In this document: piece by piece, positions 27,481-38,764 of the stretch | How positions within the stretch are numbered: position 1 is the first letter of the stretch | Layout of the letters: each line of letters begins with the position of its first letter | DNA from: Acanthochlamys bracteata | Taxonomy: Eukaryota; Streptophyta; Magnoliopsida; Pandanales; Velloziaceae | NCBI GenBank assembly: GCA_019914995.1 | Contig: CM034130.1 | Span: forward strand, 4,402,001-4,466,000 | Direction: 5' to 3' | Length of the DNA: 64,000 bases | Program-made: the position numbers and the translations under genes | Notes under the pieces: model-generated | What the model was told of the DNA's origin: nothing | What the model saw: the letters and a program-made list of their open reading frames with translations, nothing else | Databases searched by the model: none

Positions 27481-28377
27481 GAGAAGAATTGATATTACAA
27501 ATTTGTTTTATAATTCTAGTTCGAATGAACTAGCTAGGACTTAGATATCAAATCGTAGTTGTATCAGCCGAGGATGCTGAAGAACCTTTTGAGAACACAT
27601 TGAAGTCAAGGAAGAAGCTTTCATCACAACATTACAAAGCTTTTCTGAAAATATATCTGGACCACAATCTTTGTGAGCACGCATGCATGGAGAAAGATGT
27701 GTTCCGACTTCTGAAGTTGATAATCACAACATGAATGGTAGGGATAGTAAGAGTTTGTGACGGAAGCAAGCAACCTGTTAAGAGGCAATCCAAAGGATGA
27801 AATTCTGGAACAATGGCATACTGGCACAACAACAAACTTCTTCATACGGCCGAACTTCTTCATGTGACCGAACAATGGCATCCTTAACCAAAAGTACTAA
27901 TAGCATAACTTAGAAGTTGTTCCAAATCATGTCAATATGTCAGAGGCTATTGCGCAATGATTTAGAAGTTGGTGTTAGTAAAGTTTTGCCAGAATAACAC
28001 GGTTTTAATGCTAACTATGAGTCTGAAGGATTTTTTTTTAATAGTATTTTACCAATCATTACAAGGGCAAACATGCAGATTATTGCAATATTGCATCCCA
28101 TAGAGAAAGAACCGGATTCCAGGAGGGATCATAAGAGAGACCGTAATGACTTTTAAGAGATGTTAGAATTCCTATTTTGAACTTAAACGTCCGATGTTAG
28201 GATTATGATATCAGAATTGCTAAAATATTAGAATCTGGTTGATTACATGCAATCAGCATGTTAAGCAAGATTTATCCCAGTAAGTTACATATTGGAAGAG
28301 AATCATTCATTTTCTGTAACCTACACCTGAAAACTAGTAAACTTACATGGAATAGAAATATAAATCTCCCAGAATAT
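27481..28377. other. Spacer between gypsy fossil and ISPF 3' end
   Basis: No gene was supported apart from the open stretch 27,556-27,735, which follows TTGTATCAG and is noted under the remnant at 22,690. The ISPF 3' untranslated region and polyadenylation signals on the minus strand should fall in 28,000-28,377, but I see no single decisive signal. Confidence 0.4.
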
Positions 28378-30994
28378 TTATTTTCTCATGAGAAGAACCA
28401 CAGTATGAGCTGCGATACTCCTATTTTCTCCCAGACTATCGACCTTCTCATGTGTTTTCGCTTTAAGATTTACAACAGATGGGTCTACTCCAAGTAGGTT
28501 GCACAAGTTGGCCCGGATTGCTTCCTTATGAGGGCTCAATTTCGGTCTCTGAAGGATCAAAGTGGAATCCAAGTTACCTAGCTCGTAACCAGCTTCATGC
28601 ATGAGCTTCACCTGTAAAAGATGATTGTTCATCAAAAGGCGATCATGAACAAAATAGGTACTTAAGAACTGTTGCAATATGAGCGAATTGCTTAACCGAA
28701 CAGACAATTTAGTTTGTCCATGTGATAAGTCAACACAGCTAATTATATGTACAGAAAAAGTATTTCACCAATCCCTGCAGATTAGTAAATGGCTCCATCA
28801 ATCATCGAATGTATGCATGTCTAAGTACCGCGTAACCATCATGTTGCATCGGATGGCCAGAAGAAATTCACAATGCTCAAAATAAAGTCTGCATAATGCA
28901 AGTGAATACTATGTGTTCATATGTGATACATGAAGGAAGATTAAGGAAGGTGCATAGATATATGTTTAAATCGAGGAAGTTCAGCAAAATAAGATTCACA
29001 TCAGGCTCCATAGGAGATATTCGATATGCTATTACTCCAATAACATGGCTTGTGATTCAAGCAATAAAATTATACATCTCAGGAAGTCATCAGAGCTTGA
29101 TGCAACTGCCCTCGGAAAAAGAAAAAGATTTAGTCAAAAATGGCTAAACCACCTTAGTACCTCCATAACTGTTCTACTTTAGTTTCGTTTGTCCCTAACA
29201 GTTTACTAGTTGTTTAAGCCCAAAATCATACATATTGGTTCAAAATAGTCCAAGTGTTACTAAGAGTCAAATGTTATAGAAACTTACGAGTGCACTTCAC
29301 ATATAACCCCTAACTTACTGATTAGAGAAAAAATTCCTCTAAAAGTCAAGTAAAAAGATTAAATTAACTTTTTAAGAAATTAATTATATACCGTCTTTCT
29401 TTCCTCTTCAGTGGACCATCCACCACATCTGCCACTTGGCCAATGTCAAATGAATGGTAGATAGGAAGAGCACCACAAGTAGAATAATGACAAATAGAAG
29501 AAACAATGAAGAAGAAAGACAAATAGCCCTTTACGCTTTGGATAAACAGTAGATTTGCACGGAGTGGAAAAAACATGAAAATAAGTGTTTTAAGGTTTCT
29601 TCAAGTTGTGAGCTTTTTAACTCCAGAGTTATAATGTCTCTGGAAATTCGATATTTGAATTTGTCTCGTTTAATTCCCAATCATGTTGATCACTCCATAT
29701 ATAGTTTCCTGAATCTAACCGGAACAACAGCAATACAAGCAGCATCATCGGTTCATTCTTATTCATTCTAATGGACCCGTTTGATATGTTGTCCTATGCA
29801 CCTTTTCGGATCCATACTTTCCCGAATCCCATGGTTATTGTCACCGATGAAACTTCTCAATTGGACATTGCATGAACCGATTGAACATGCTAAAGAACAT
29901 GCGCTCGAGTCAAATGTCCTCACAGAACATTTTTTTCCTTAAATATTAGGAGTCGAAGTTGAAGACGATAAGACTTATACAGATTATTGAGTAAGAGCAC
30001 AAAGAAAAGTAAAAGAATGAAAGATACAACTACTTGAACTTTAGACAGGGTGGACCGACCCGAATCCAAATCCCAATTTGAATCCAAATTCCAATCCGGT
30101 GGCCTTTCTACAAAATAATGTCATATAAATCTGGACCGACCAACAGATCGGTTAAGGTGACGCTCCTGAGTCAACTAACCTTCAATTGTTAATTGGAATT
30201 GGCTAGATGAATTTTCAGATGCCATTATATATGTATAGAATTAAACTACAAATTTTAAATATATAAAAAATCATAATTACTAAACACGGTTCAAGAACTT
30301 ACTGCCTCTTCCACGAAGACAGATGAGGCAGCACCTTTCCACCTTGGATCATTGTCAGGGAAAATCTGACCGATGTCCCGCAGTCCCAACGCACCAAGAA
30401 TTGCGTCGACCACACAGTGTAACAGTACATCCCCTACAAATATATAGAAAGAGAAAGATTAAAAAAATATAAAAACACCTAAAGAACTCAATCAGCTTGT
30501 TTGAACAGAATTCCGCTGATGCTTACAAATTCATATTAGAAAATAAAAATAAACATAACCATCAAAATCAAAATCAAAACTTAAGGATAAAAAAAAATTA
30601 AATAAATCGAATCAGCAAATGATTATTAACAAAAGAACGGTATGGGATTGAATCGGGTACCGTCCGAGTGAGCCTCGCAGCCACGGTCATGAGGAATATT
30701 AACGCCACCAATGATAAGGGTAAGGCCAGGTTCGAGACGGTGGAGGTCGAAGCCGTGGCCGATACGGAAGGGCAGTAGCGGAGGCCGAGATGGTAGCGGC
30801 GTGGATCCTGCGGTAGCCGACGACTCTTTCTCCTGCAGATGGACGGCGGAGATTGTCCTGACAGCTCGGCGGCGCGAGTTAGTGGAGAGATGGAGAAAGA
30901 AAGAATTTGTGGAGGGAAGCGCAACAGGTTTCACTCTTGCTCTGCTCGAGTTGGTGGAGGGAATTGCAGAAGCAAGACTGAGAGAAGCTGCCAT
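28378..30994 (-). CDS. ISPF: 2-C-methyl-D-erythritol 2,4-cyclodiphosphate synthase, plastid
   Basis: This enzyme converts CDP-methylerythritol 2-phosphate to the cyclic diphosphate MEcPP with release of CMP, a step of the plastid MEP pathway to isoprenoids. There are three minus-strand exons: 30,661-30,994, 30,303-30,433 and 28,378-28,611. All junctions are GT-AG and the phases agree, giving 232 residues, the usual length for plant ISPF. Residues 1 to about 55 are rich in Ser, Arg and Ala with few acids, as in a chloroplast transit peptide. The catalytic domain starts at [16 protein letters not shown]. Metal ligands D83, H85 and H117 are all present, as are [16 protein letters not shown] and the C-terminal [20 protein letters not shown]. 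The start is the first ATG in the exon-1 frame. Intron 2 is about 1.7 kb and holds no recognisable element. The protein should form a trimer with zinc in the stroma (family knowledge). The gene looks intact. A Mutator element begins 683 bases upstream of the ATG. Confidence 0.95.
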
Positions 30995-31189
30995 AGATGG
31001 GGGAAGGGGGAGTCTCCAGTGTGTGTCAGGAATTAGATAGGCTTTTTACTTGACCCTGTTTATTAGTTGGTCTGGTTTTCCCATTGCGGCAGCAGTTGAA
31101 GTGCTACGGCGTAGACTAATGGTTGTTCCGTTTTTTGGGGACCTACGGTTGGTCTGCAAAAGCTGGCGGATGTAAGCCCTTTTGGTCAT
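30995..31189 (-). promoter_or_regulatory. Putative ISPF 5' UTR and proximal promoter
   Basis: This is the only non-repeat sequence between the ISPF start codon and the first MITE. It is moderately GC-rich compared with the flanks. I see no clear TATA box at a convincing distance. Its assignment as promoter rests on position only. Confidence 0.4.
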
Positions 31190-31437
31190 ACAATCTTCAA
31201 GAAAAATTAAGGACCGTTTGGAATTGATTTCTGAAAAAATAAATTTTAATTATTTCAATTCATATTTTTAAAATTTTTTTATAATAATTTATAAAATTTT
31301 ATAAAATAAAATTTTACTTTTTGTTATTTTTAAATAAAAATAATAAAACTTATTTATTAAAATAAAGTAAAAATATTTTATATTTAAAAAAGAAAGAACT
31401 CCACATGTCTCCAAGTCCGTTTTGATTAAGCCCGTTT
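31190..31437. mobile_element. AT-rich MITE-like element, copy 3, in the ISPF upstream region
   Basis: Shares TTCAAGAAAAATTAAG, CCGTTTGGAATT and the end AAGCCCGTTTAGAT with the copy at 39,137-39,417, in the same orientation on the other side of the Mutator element. A second AT-rich stretch starting GGCCGTTTGAATAGACTTAT (31,447 onward) looks like a separate MITE-like fragment. Confidence 0.55.
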
Positions 31438-31686
31438 AGATTAAGTGGCCGTTTGAATAGACTTATTTTAATTTATAAGTTAAAGTAAATTAAAAACACT
31501 AAAATAAGAGTATTTGGATGAACAATTTATAAGTTACTTTTTCAACTTATAAGTTACAAAAATAAAAGTTAACGCTGAATAACTGTTTCAAAAATTTGTT
31601 TGGGGAGAAATGATATTATTGATCCTGTTAAGTTAACATAATTACATATATATGCGTATATGTATATATATATATACGAGCGCGAT

Positions 31687-31714
31687 GTGCGCGCACAGGT
31701 TACTGTGCGCGCAC
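31687..31714. repeat. Nested palindrome at MULE-1 left tip
   Basis: GTGCGCGCACAG, spacer GTTA, then CTGTGCGCGCAC: perfect 12-bp inverted arms. Each arm contains the self-complementary GTGCGCGCAC. It lies 10 bases inside the element end. The right tip is diverged here. Confidence 0.85.
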
Positions 31715-31781
31715 ATTGCGCACATCAAATATGGACCGTCCGATCTTGATCGGGCGATCCACATTTAGCTCCTTACGTATT

Positions 31782-31827
31782 TACTGTGTAAGGGCACGCT
31801 TGTAATTTTGCGTGCCCTTACACAGTA
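31782..31827. repeat. Perfect 18-bp hairpin near MULE-1 left end
   Basis: TACTGTGTAAGGGCACGC, a 10-base spacer, then the exact reverse complement (31,810-31,827). The right arm keeps it at 38,615-38,660 with one arm mismatch. It precedes the CT-rich leader, so it could be a terminus-binding site or lie at the edge of the promoter. That role is inference. Confidence 0.85.
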
Positions 31828-32509
31828 TAACGCTCGTTTTTTTTTTAATTTATTTTTTCTCCTTCATTTTTCTCTCCTCTCCTCCCCCGGCTTCTTCGTC
31901 CCGCTCCCGACCCGATCTCTCCATCGCAGCTCCGAGCCAGCGATCGGAGGGATCCTGTCGAAACTGAACTCAGTGGAGCCTCCTCTTTGCTCCTTCCTTC
32001 AATTTTAGGTTTTTAGTCTCCTTTCTCGTAGCCATCAACAAACCGACGGCGGCAAAACCTGTGCGTGCCGACCCGACGAGCGTCAAATCGGTAAGAAATT
32101 GTCTTCTTTTCTTCTCCTCCTCCTTATTTTCCTGTTCTTCACGTCAATTTCATTAATTGCAAGTTCGAGCTTCGTCGAAGACGAGTTTTCCGAATTCGTG
32201 CATTCCCGAGCTCATCGGACTTCTTTTTCGAATTCGGTCATTATCGGCATTGCTGGTATTGTCCTTACTTCCATTAAATACCAATATTTGTTTTTTTTAT
32301 GATGTTTTTTATTTCTTTCCTGTGTAGGTGCAGTCCGGAACCGGAGCCGGAGCAAGGGGAGATACCTTCGATTCCTTTGCAGTCGCAATCTTTTAATCGA
32401 AGGTATCTTCCATTTCTGTGATTACTTTTTTTTTACTTCTACTCTTTTTTTATCTTCTCTCTGTTTGCAGGACAATCGCACATATGTAAGAGGTCATCGG
32501 CGTTTTTGC

Positions 32510-34010
32510 TGCTCTGGAGCTCACCGGATGCAGCTGAATGGCTTTGGAGCTCACTGCTAATGATTTCTTATGTCTTTGGTTTTTTTTTTTTTTCGTTTTT
32601 CATGAATGTGAGGCAGTGAATGAATGTTTGTTAAGTGTAGTGTGTCTACTGCTGTAATGCAGCCTATAAGGCATTGTGTCTGCTGTGTCCAAGTGTTGTA
32701 AACTTGTGATTGTAATTCAAGGTTGTAGCTTTTGTTGTGAATGCAATGTAAAATCTTTTTACAAATTTGTGTTATGAATGAAATGCGATGATAATTCTCT
32801 GGTTGTGTTATGAATGAAATTTTTTTACAAACATGTGTGAATGTTAATGTGAATGTGAAGTGAATGAGAATGATGAATGTGATGAGAATGTAATGAGAAT
32901 GAGAATGTTGTCAATGCTTAAATGTGATGTATAAGAACTATGCAAGCTCACTGAATGAATGTGGAGTGTGTATAGACCAGTGAGCTATGTTCTGGCAGAT
33001 GAATGCTTACCAGTGGCAGATGCATATCTCACTGGCAAGGGAATACATCACAAGAGCTCATTGACTTGCAGTGGACACAAGAGCAGCTTGGCAGGACCAG
33101 TGAGCTCTGGAGCTCACTGGCAGCAGCCTGGAGCCTCACTGGATAGTGAGCTCACTTGTTTCCGGCCAGTGAGCTCACTGGTCTCCGGCGAGTGAGCTCA
33201 CCGGACTCCCTCCAACCAAAATAAATTTTTATTTTTAATTTTTTTAGTTGGAGTTGTACGATGTCGTTTAAATAGATCGAACGTAACAAAGTTATTTTTT
33301 TTTTTACAATGCAACTTAAGAAAAACTTTGTTTTTTTTTTTTTGTTGAGCTATGCAAGCTCACCGCCCGATGAGCTCACTTTAAAGCGACTCTCACCGGG
33401 GCGGTGAGCTCACTTGTTTCGACCAAAGAGCTCACTTGGTCTCAAAGTAGTGAGCTCACCGGACTCCCTCCAACCAAAATAAATTTTCATTTTCATTTTT
33501 TTTAGTCGGAGTTGTACGATGTCGTTTAAATAGATCGAACGTAACAAAGTTATTTTTTTTTTTTACAATGCAACTTAAGAAAAACTTTTTTTTTTTTTTT
33601 TGTTGAGCTATGCAAGCTCACTGGTCTCCGGCCAGTGAGCTCACTGGACTCTTTCCAACCAAAATAAATTTTCATTTTCATTTTTTTTAGTCGGAGTTGT
33701 ACGATGTCGTTTAAATAGATCTAACGTAACAAAGTTATTTTCTTTTTACAATGCAACTTAAGAAAAACTTTTTTTTTGTTTTTGTTGAGCTATGCAAGCT
33801 CATTGGCGGCTGCCTGTGAGCTAGCAAAGCTCACTGTCCAGTGAGCTCATCGTACTCCCTCCAGTGAGCTCATCGGACTACCTCCAGTGAGCTCACCGGA
33901 CTCCGGCCAAAATTCAGTCAAAAAAAACTTTTTTTCTTTAAACAACAGTGAGCAATATAGCTTGAACAAATTGAAGAAGAAAAAAAATTATATTTGAAGT
34001 GAGCTCACTG
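32510..34010. repeat. GAGCTC palindrome cluster, left arm
   Basis: The octamer GTGAGCTC or its variants, often extended to AGTGAGCTCACTGG, occurs about 18-20 times here, densest at 33,090-33,210 and 33,830-33,905. The hexamer GAGCTC is self-complementary, so every site reads the same on both strands. The right arm has a matching cluster (36,870-37,510 and 37,890-37,935). The density is far above the rest of the window. Confidence 0.8.
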
Positions 34011-34310
34011 GTCACTTGATTCTCTGCCGTTGTACACATGTTTATATTTGAAGAAGAAAAAAAATTGAGCACACAACAACACCAAACAGAGAAAAATTTT
34101 ATAACAAACTTGCAGAGGTCATTTATGTCATTACCCATTTAGTTGCATCTGTTTTGAGCGGGAGAGAGCAATAAAGCGGGAACAGAGAAGGCTCTCTGTT
34201 CTGTTGTTTTGCTCTCTATTCTTAGGTGTTCTGTTTCAGCAACAAGCAAAAAAAAAACTGGATTATTCTTTTTGTTTTTATTCTTCCTCCTACATCTAAA
34301 CTCCTACACC

Positions 34311-36833
34311 ATGTCTAACCAGTTCAACGGTATTATATGAAACTTTTTGGCAATTCTCTTCCATTCAATAAAATCTGTATTTGAATTTTGTTATCTTATG
34401 TTATTTTCTTTGAAAATTTGTAGGTCTCGATGCGGGATCTTCTTCTGTACCAACTCCAAACGTAGTAAATGACAATCTCAAGTCACCGTGCTTAGGGATG
34501 ACATTTGTAAGTCTGGAAGATGCGAAGCAATTTTATATAAACTATGGAAAAGTCAAGGGATTTAGCGCAGTGACTCGATCTACACAAAAGACCCGTGCTC
34601 ATTCAGACGAAGTCACTATTTGTCAAATGACTTGTGACCGTTTTGGAAATCATAGAGGACATCGACCTAAAAAAATTGACGAGGAACCTGAAAAATCGGT
34701 ACAGAACAAGAGAAGTACGAGCACGGCCAAATGTGGGTGTCCTGCAACAATGAGGGTGAGAAAGCAACCTAGTGGATTGTGGGAAGTGGTGAATTATGAA
34801 AGCCAACACAATCATAATCTAGTTAGCCCGGCAAAAAAAATGCGTATGTCTGTTTGCAGAAATATGCCAGCTGCAGCTAAGAGTTTGATTGATTTATTTC
34901 GGGATGAAGGTATACCTGTGGCTAAAGTTGCTGATATACTTGACGGACCTCAATATGGTTTTGATAACAGAGATTGTTGGAACCATTTGCGTCGCTCAAA
35001 GGAGTACAAAAAGCCTATCAGTGGTGATGCAACCGCAGCGCTTAACTTTTTCAAGAGGAAGAGTATAAAAGATTCAAACTTTTTTTTATGCGATACAGAT
35101 GGATGAAGACTCAAGAGCAATTAATTTTTTCTGGGTGGATGGGAGGTCACGTAGTCAATATCATTATTTTGGTGACGTTGTATTTTTTGACACCACCTAC
35201 CGCAAGAATGCTATGAGATGCCATTTGCTCCATTCACTAGAGTTACCATCACAATATGTCAATTCAGTTTGGCTGCGCACTACTTTTGAATGAGACTGAA
35301 GAATCTTTTCGGTGGCTTTTTGAGACATGGCTTGTAGCTATGGGGGCATGTGCTCCATCTTCAATCATCACAGATCAAGATAGAGCTATGACTGCAGCAG
35401 TTGCTAAGGTATTCCCACATACACGACATAGATTTATTTATGGCACATTATGAAAAAATTTGCCGAAAAGCTTTCGCATATTTATTTCAAGAAGTCAAAA
35501 TTCAAAAAAGATATCAAGTCGTGTATTCGGAAAACTTTTAATCTTAGCACATTTGAAATGAGGTGGGAGGAATTGATGTGTACATATGAGTTGCAGAAAA
35601 ATGAATGGCTCTTATCAATTTATGAGATTCGACAACAGTGGGCACCTGTCTATTATTTGAATACTTTTTATACCGGCATTAACACTACTGGGCGTTCCGA
35701 AGGTATGAATGAAATTTACAAAAAAATTTTTCATCCTACAACAACTCTTCGAGAGTTTGTATTGAAGAATGAAAAATGTTTGAGTAAAATTATTGAAAAA
35801 AAAAAAAAAGAGGATTATGTGTCTGAACACTTATATTGCATTATAGAAGGCAACTCTGATATCTTAAAAAGTGCAACAAAATTGTATACGAGAAATGTGT
35901 ACAATAAGTTCAAACAGGAATATGAAAAAGCTCAATCTCAGTATATCTTGCATGATGATGAAAAGGGTAGCGATGGATACACGACTTATATTTATAAGTC
36001 TCGAGTTGAAGATGATCGACGGGAGTGGAAGGTGAAGTTTAATCCAGCCACAAAAGAAGGTAGCTGTGAATGCAAACTTTTTGAATTTATGGGGATTCCT
36101 TGTGGACATCTTGTGAAAGTCTTTCAGAGTCGGGATATAGAAATACCCAATCATTTTATTTTGCATCGATGGAGAAAAGGTGCCAATAAATACAAACGTA
36201 AGTATGATGGAGGTTTAGTAAGTGGCCATGACAATGCTGAGCTATTGAGAACTATCCAACTTCAGAAGGTGTTCAACCAAATAGTTTATGAAGCTGCTGA
36301 AACCGATAAAGGATACAAAATCTTGTTGCAAACATTGGAAGAAACAACAGTGCGGCTCAAGGAAGTAAGGAAAACTATTGATCATGATAAGATTTCAGTC
36401 ATGCACAATGAGAATTTATAAGGCTCAATTGATGCCTCCCAAGTGTTGCATTTAAATCCCAACATATCACAAACAAAGGGAAGAAATAAAGAAGGAAAGA
36501 CTTGCAAGGGTAACACTAGAATAAAAAAAGGTTTGGAGAAAGCCACTGCAAGAACCAAAGCGAAGGCTGGCCGAAGATGTGCGTACTGTAACAAATCGGG
36601 TGTCAAACATGATAAACGAAATTATCCTGATAATCCTAATAGAAAGAATAAGATAAGTAAGTTTACTCATTTGGTTAGTTTTAATTCCTAAAGAGTAAAA
36701 TTTTTTATTAAGATTTTGATATTTATCATCACGTTTGTACTTGCTAGTTACTGGTAGAGATGATTCTGAAGACAAAGATACAAGTGAAGATGAAGATACT
36801 GAAGATGAAGACTTAGCTATTCGGCTAGAGTAG
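34311..36833 (+). pseudogene. MULE-1 transposase, FAR1-related, damaged
   Basis: Predicted exons are 34,311-34,329 (ATGTCTAACCAGTTCAACG), 34,424-36,656 and 36,748-36,833, with GT-AG junctions and consistent phases. Domains in order: an N-terminal FAR1/WRKY-GCM1-type zinc region (DAKQFYINYGKVKGF; TAKCGCPATMRVRK; then HNH at 34,808), a MULE DDE transposase core (VVFFDTTYRKN, then ITDQDRAMTAAVAKVF), and a SWIM zinc finger CECKLFEFMGIPCGHLVKVF (about 36,064-36,123). A knuckle-like CAYCNKSGVKH follows, then a very acidic tail in the last exon. The frame is interrupted: a slip in the T run at about 35,080, further frame changes between 35,200 and 35,460, and an in-frame TAA at 36,419-36,421. The paralogue in MULE-2 continues past that last point (VDASQVLFLNPS), so the TAA is a lesion rather than the natural end. 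It would bind element ends and catalyse cut-and-paste transposition if intact. Confidence 0.85.
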
Positions 36834-36939
36834 GATGATGAATGTATTTTGCCATTTTTTGGAACTGCAGTGAGCTCTTTAGTGAGCTCTGGAGCTCACT
36901 GAAATTACTTAAGTTGCATTGTTAAAAAAGAAAAAACAA

Positions 36940-38764
36940 CACAATTTGCTATGTTCAATTTGTTCAAGCTATATTGCTCACTGTTGTTTAAAGAAAAAAA
37001 GTTTTTTTTAATTGAATTTTGGCCGGAGTCCGGTGAGCTCACTAGAGGTAGTCCGATGAGCTCACTGGACAGTGAATCACGGCAAGTGAGCTTTGGAGCT
37101 CACTGTCCAGTGAGCTTGCATAGCTCAACAAAAAAAAAAAAAAAAAGTTTTTCTTAAGTTGCATTGTAAAAAAAAATATAACTTTGTTACGTTCGATCTA
37201 TTTAAACGACATCGTACAACTCCGACTAAAAAAAATGAAAATAAAAATTTATTTTAGTTGGAGGGAGTCCGGTGAGCTCACTCGCCGGAGACAAGTGAGC
37301 AGTGAGCTCACTATCCAGTGAGGCTCCAGGCTGCTGCCAATGAGCTCCAGAGCTCACTAGTCCTGCCAAGCTGCTCTTATGTCCACTGCAAGCCAATGAG
37401 CTCTTGTGATGTATTCCCTTGCCAGTGAGATATGCATCTGCCACTGGTAAGCATTCATCTGCCAGAACATAGCTCACTGGTCTATACACACTCCACATTC
37501 ATCCAGTGAGCTTGCATAGTTCTTATACATCACATTTAAGCATTGACAACATTCTCATTACATTCTCATCACATTCATCATTCTCATTCACTTCACATTC
37601 ACATTAACATTCACACATGTTTGTAAAAAAATTTCATTCATAACACAACCAGAGAATTATCATCGCATTTCATTCATAACACAAATTTGTAAAAAGATTT
37701 TACATTGCATTCACAACAAAAGCTACAATCTTGAATTACAATCACAAGTTTACAACACTTGGACATAGCAGACACAATGCCTTATAGTCTGCATTACAGC
37801 AGTAGACACACTACACTTAACAAACATTCATTCACTGCCTCACATTCATGAAAAACGAAAAAAAAAAAAGCAAAGACACAAGAAATCATTAGCAGTGAGC
37901 TCCAAAGCCATTCAGCTGCATCCGGTGAGCTCCAGAGCAGCAAAAACGCCGATGACCTCTTGCATATGTGCGATTGTCCTGCAAACAGAGAAAAGATAAA
38001 AAAAGAGTAGAAGTAAAAAAAAAGTAATCACAGAAATGAAAGATACCTGCGATTAAAAGATTGCGCTGCAAAGGAATCTCCCCTTGCTCCGGCTCCGGTT
38101 CCGGACTGCACCTACACAAGAAAGAAATACAAAACATCATAAAAAAAACAAATATTGGTATTTAATGGAAGTAAGGACAATATCAGCAATGTCGATAATG
38201 ACCGAATTCGAAAAAGAAGTCCGATGAGCTCGGGAATGCACGAATTCGGAGAACTCGTCTTCGACGAAGCTCGAACTTGCAATTAATGAAATTGACGTGA
38301 AGAACAGAAAAATAAGGAGGAGGAGAAGAAAAGAAGACAATTTCTTACCGATTTGACGCTCGTCGGGTCGGCACGCACAGGTTTCGCCGCCGTCGGGTTT
38401 ATTGATGGCTGCGAGAAAGGAGACTAAAAACCTAAAATTGAAGGAAGGAGCAAAGAGGAGGCTCTACTGAGTTCAGTTTCGACAGGATCCCTCCGATCGC
38501 CGGCTCGGAGCTGCGATGGAGAGATCGGGTCGGGAGCGGGACGAAGAAGCCAGGGGAGGAGAGGAGAGAAAAATGAAGGAGAAAAAATAAATAAAAAAGA
38601 AAAAACGAGTGTTATACTGTGTAAGAGCACGCGAAATTACAAGCGTGCCCTTACACAGTATATACGTAAGGAGCTAAATGTGGACCGCCAGATCAAGATC
38701 GGACGGTCCATATTTGATAAATGCCGCGATGTCTGCGACAAGAATTTGTGTGCGCACATCGCGC

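Larger units (their letters stand above)
31677..33970. repeat. MULE-1 left terminal inverted repeat
   Basis: Reverse-complement match to 36,940-38,767. From outside inward it contains the tip with nested palindromes, the hairpin 31,782-31,827, a CT-rich leader-like stretch (31,850-31,905), exon/intron-like segments (TTTGCAGGACAATCGCACAT near 32,463), GAATG-rich simple sequence (32,830-32,910), a GAGCTC-rich zone, and three copies of a unit with CCAACCAAAATAAATTTT and GTTGAGCTATGCAAGCTCA (about 33,206, 33,461 and 33,645). The extra two units make this arm about 0.45 kb longer than the right arm. Confidence 0.85.

Noticed and set aside
30711-31040. Plus-strand open frame of 109 residues
   Set aside because: It is the antisense shadow of ISPF exon 1, which has a conserved protein on the minus strand.
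32959-33195. Open frame of 78 residues in the MULE-1 arm, repeated on the minus strand at 37,226-37,498
   Set aside because: The two copies exist because they lie in the inverted repeat. The encoded text is just GAGCTC-repeat sequence and resembles no protein.
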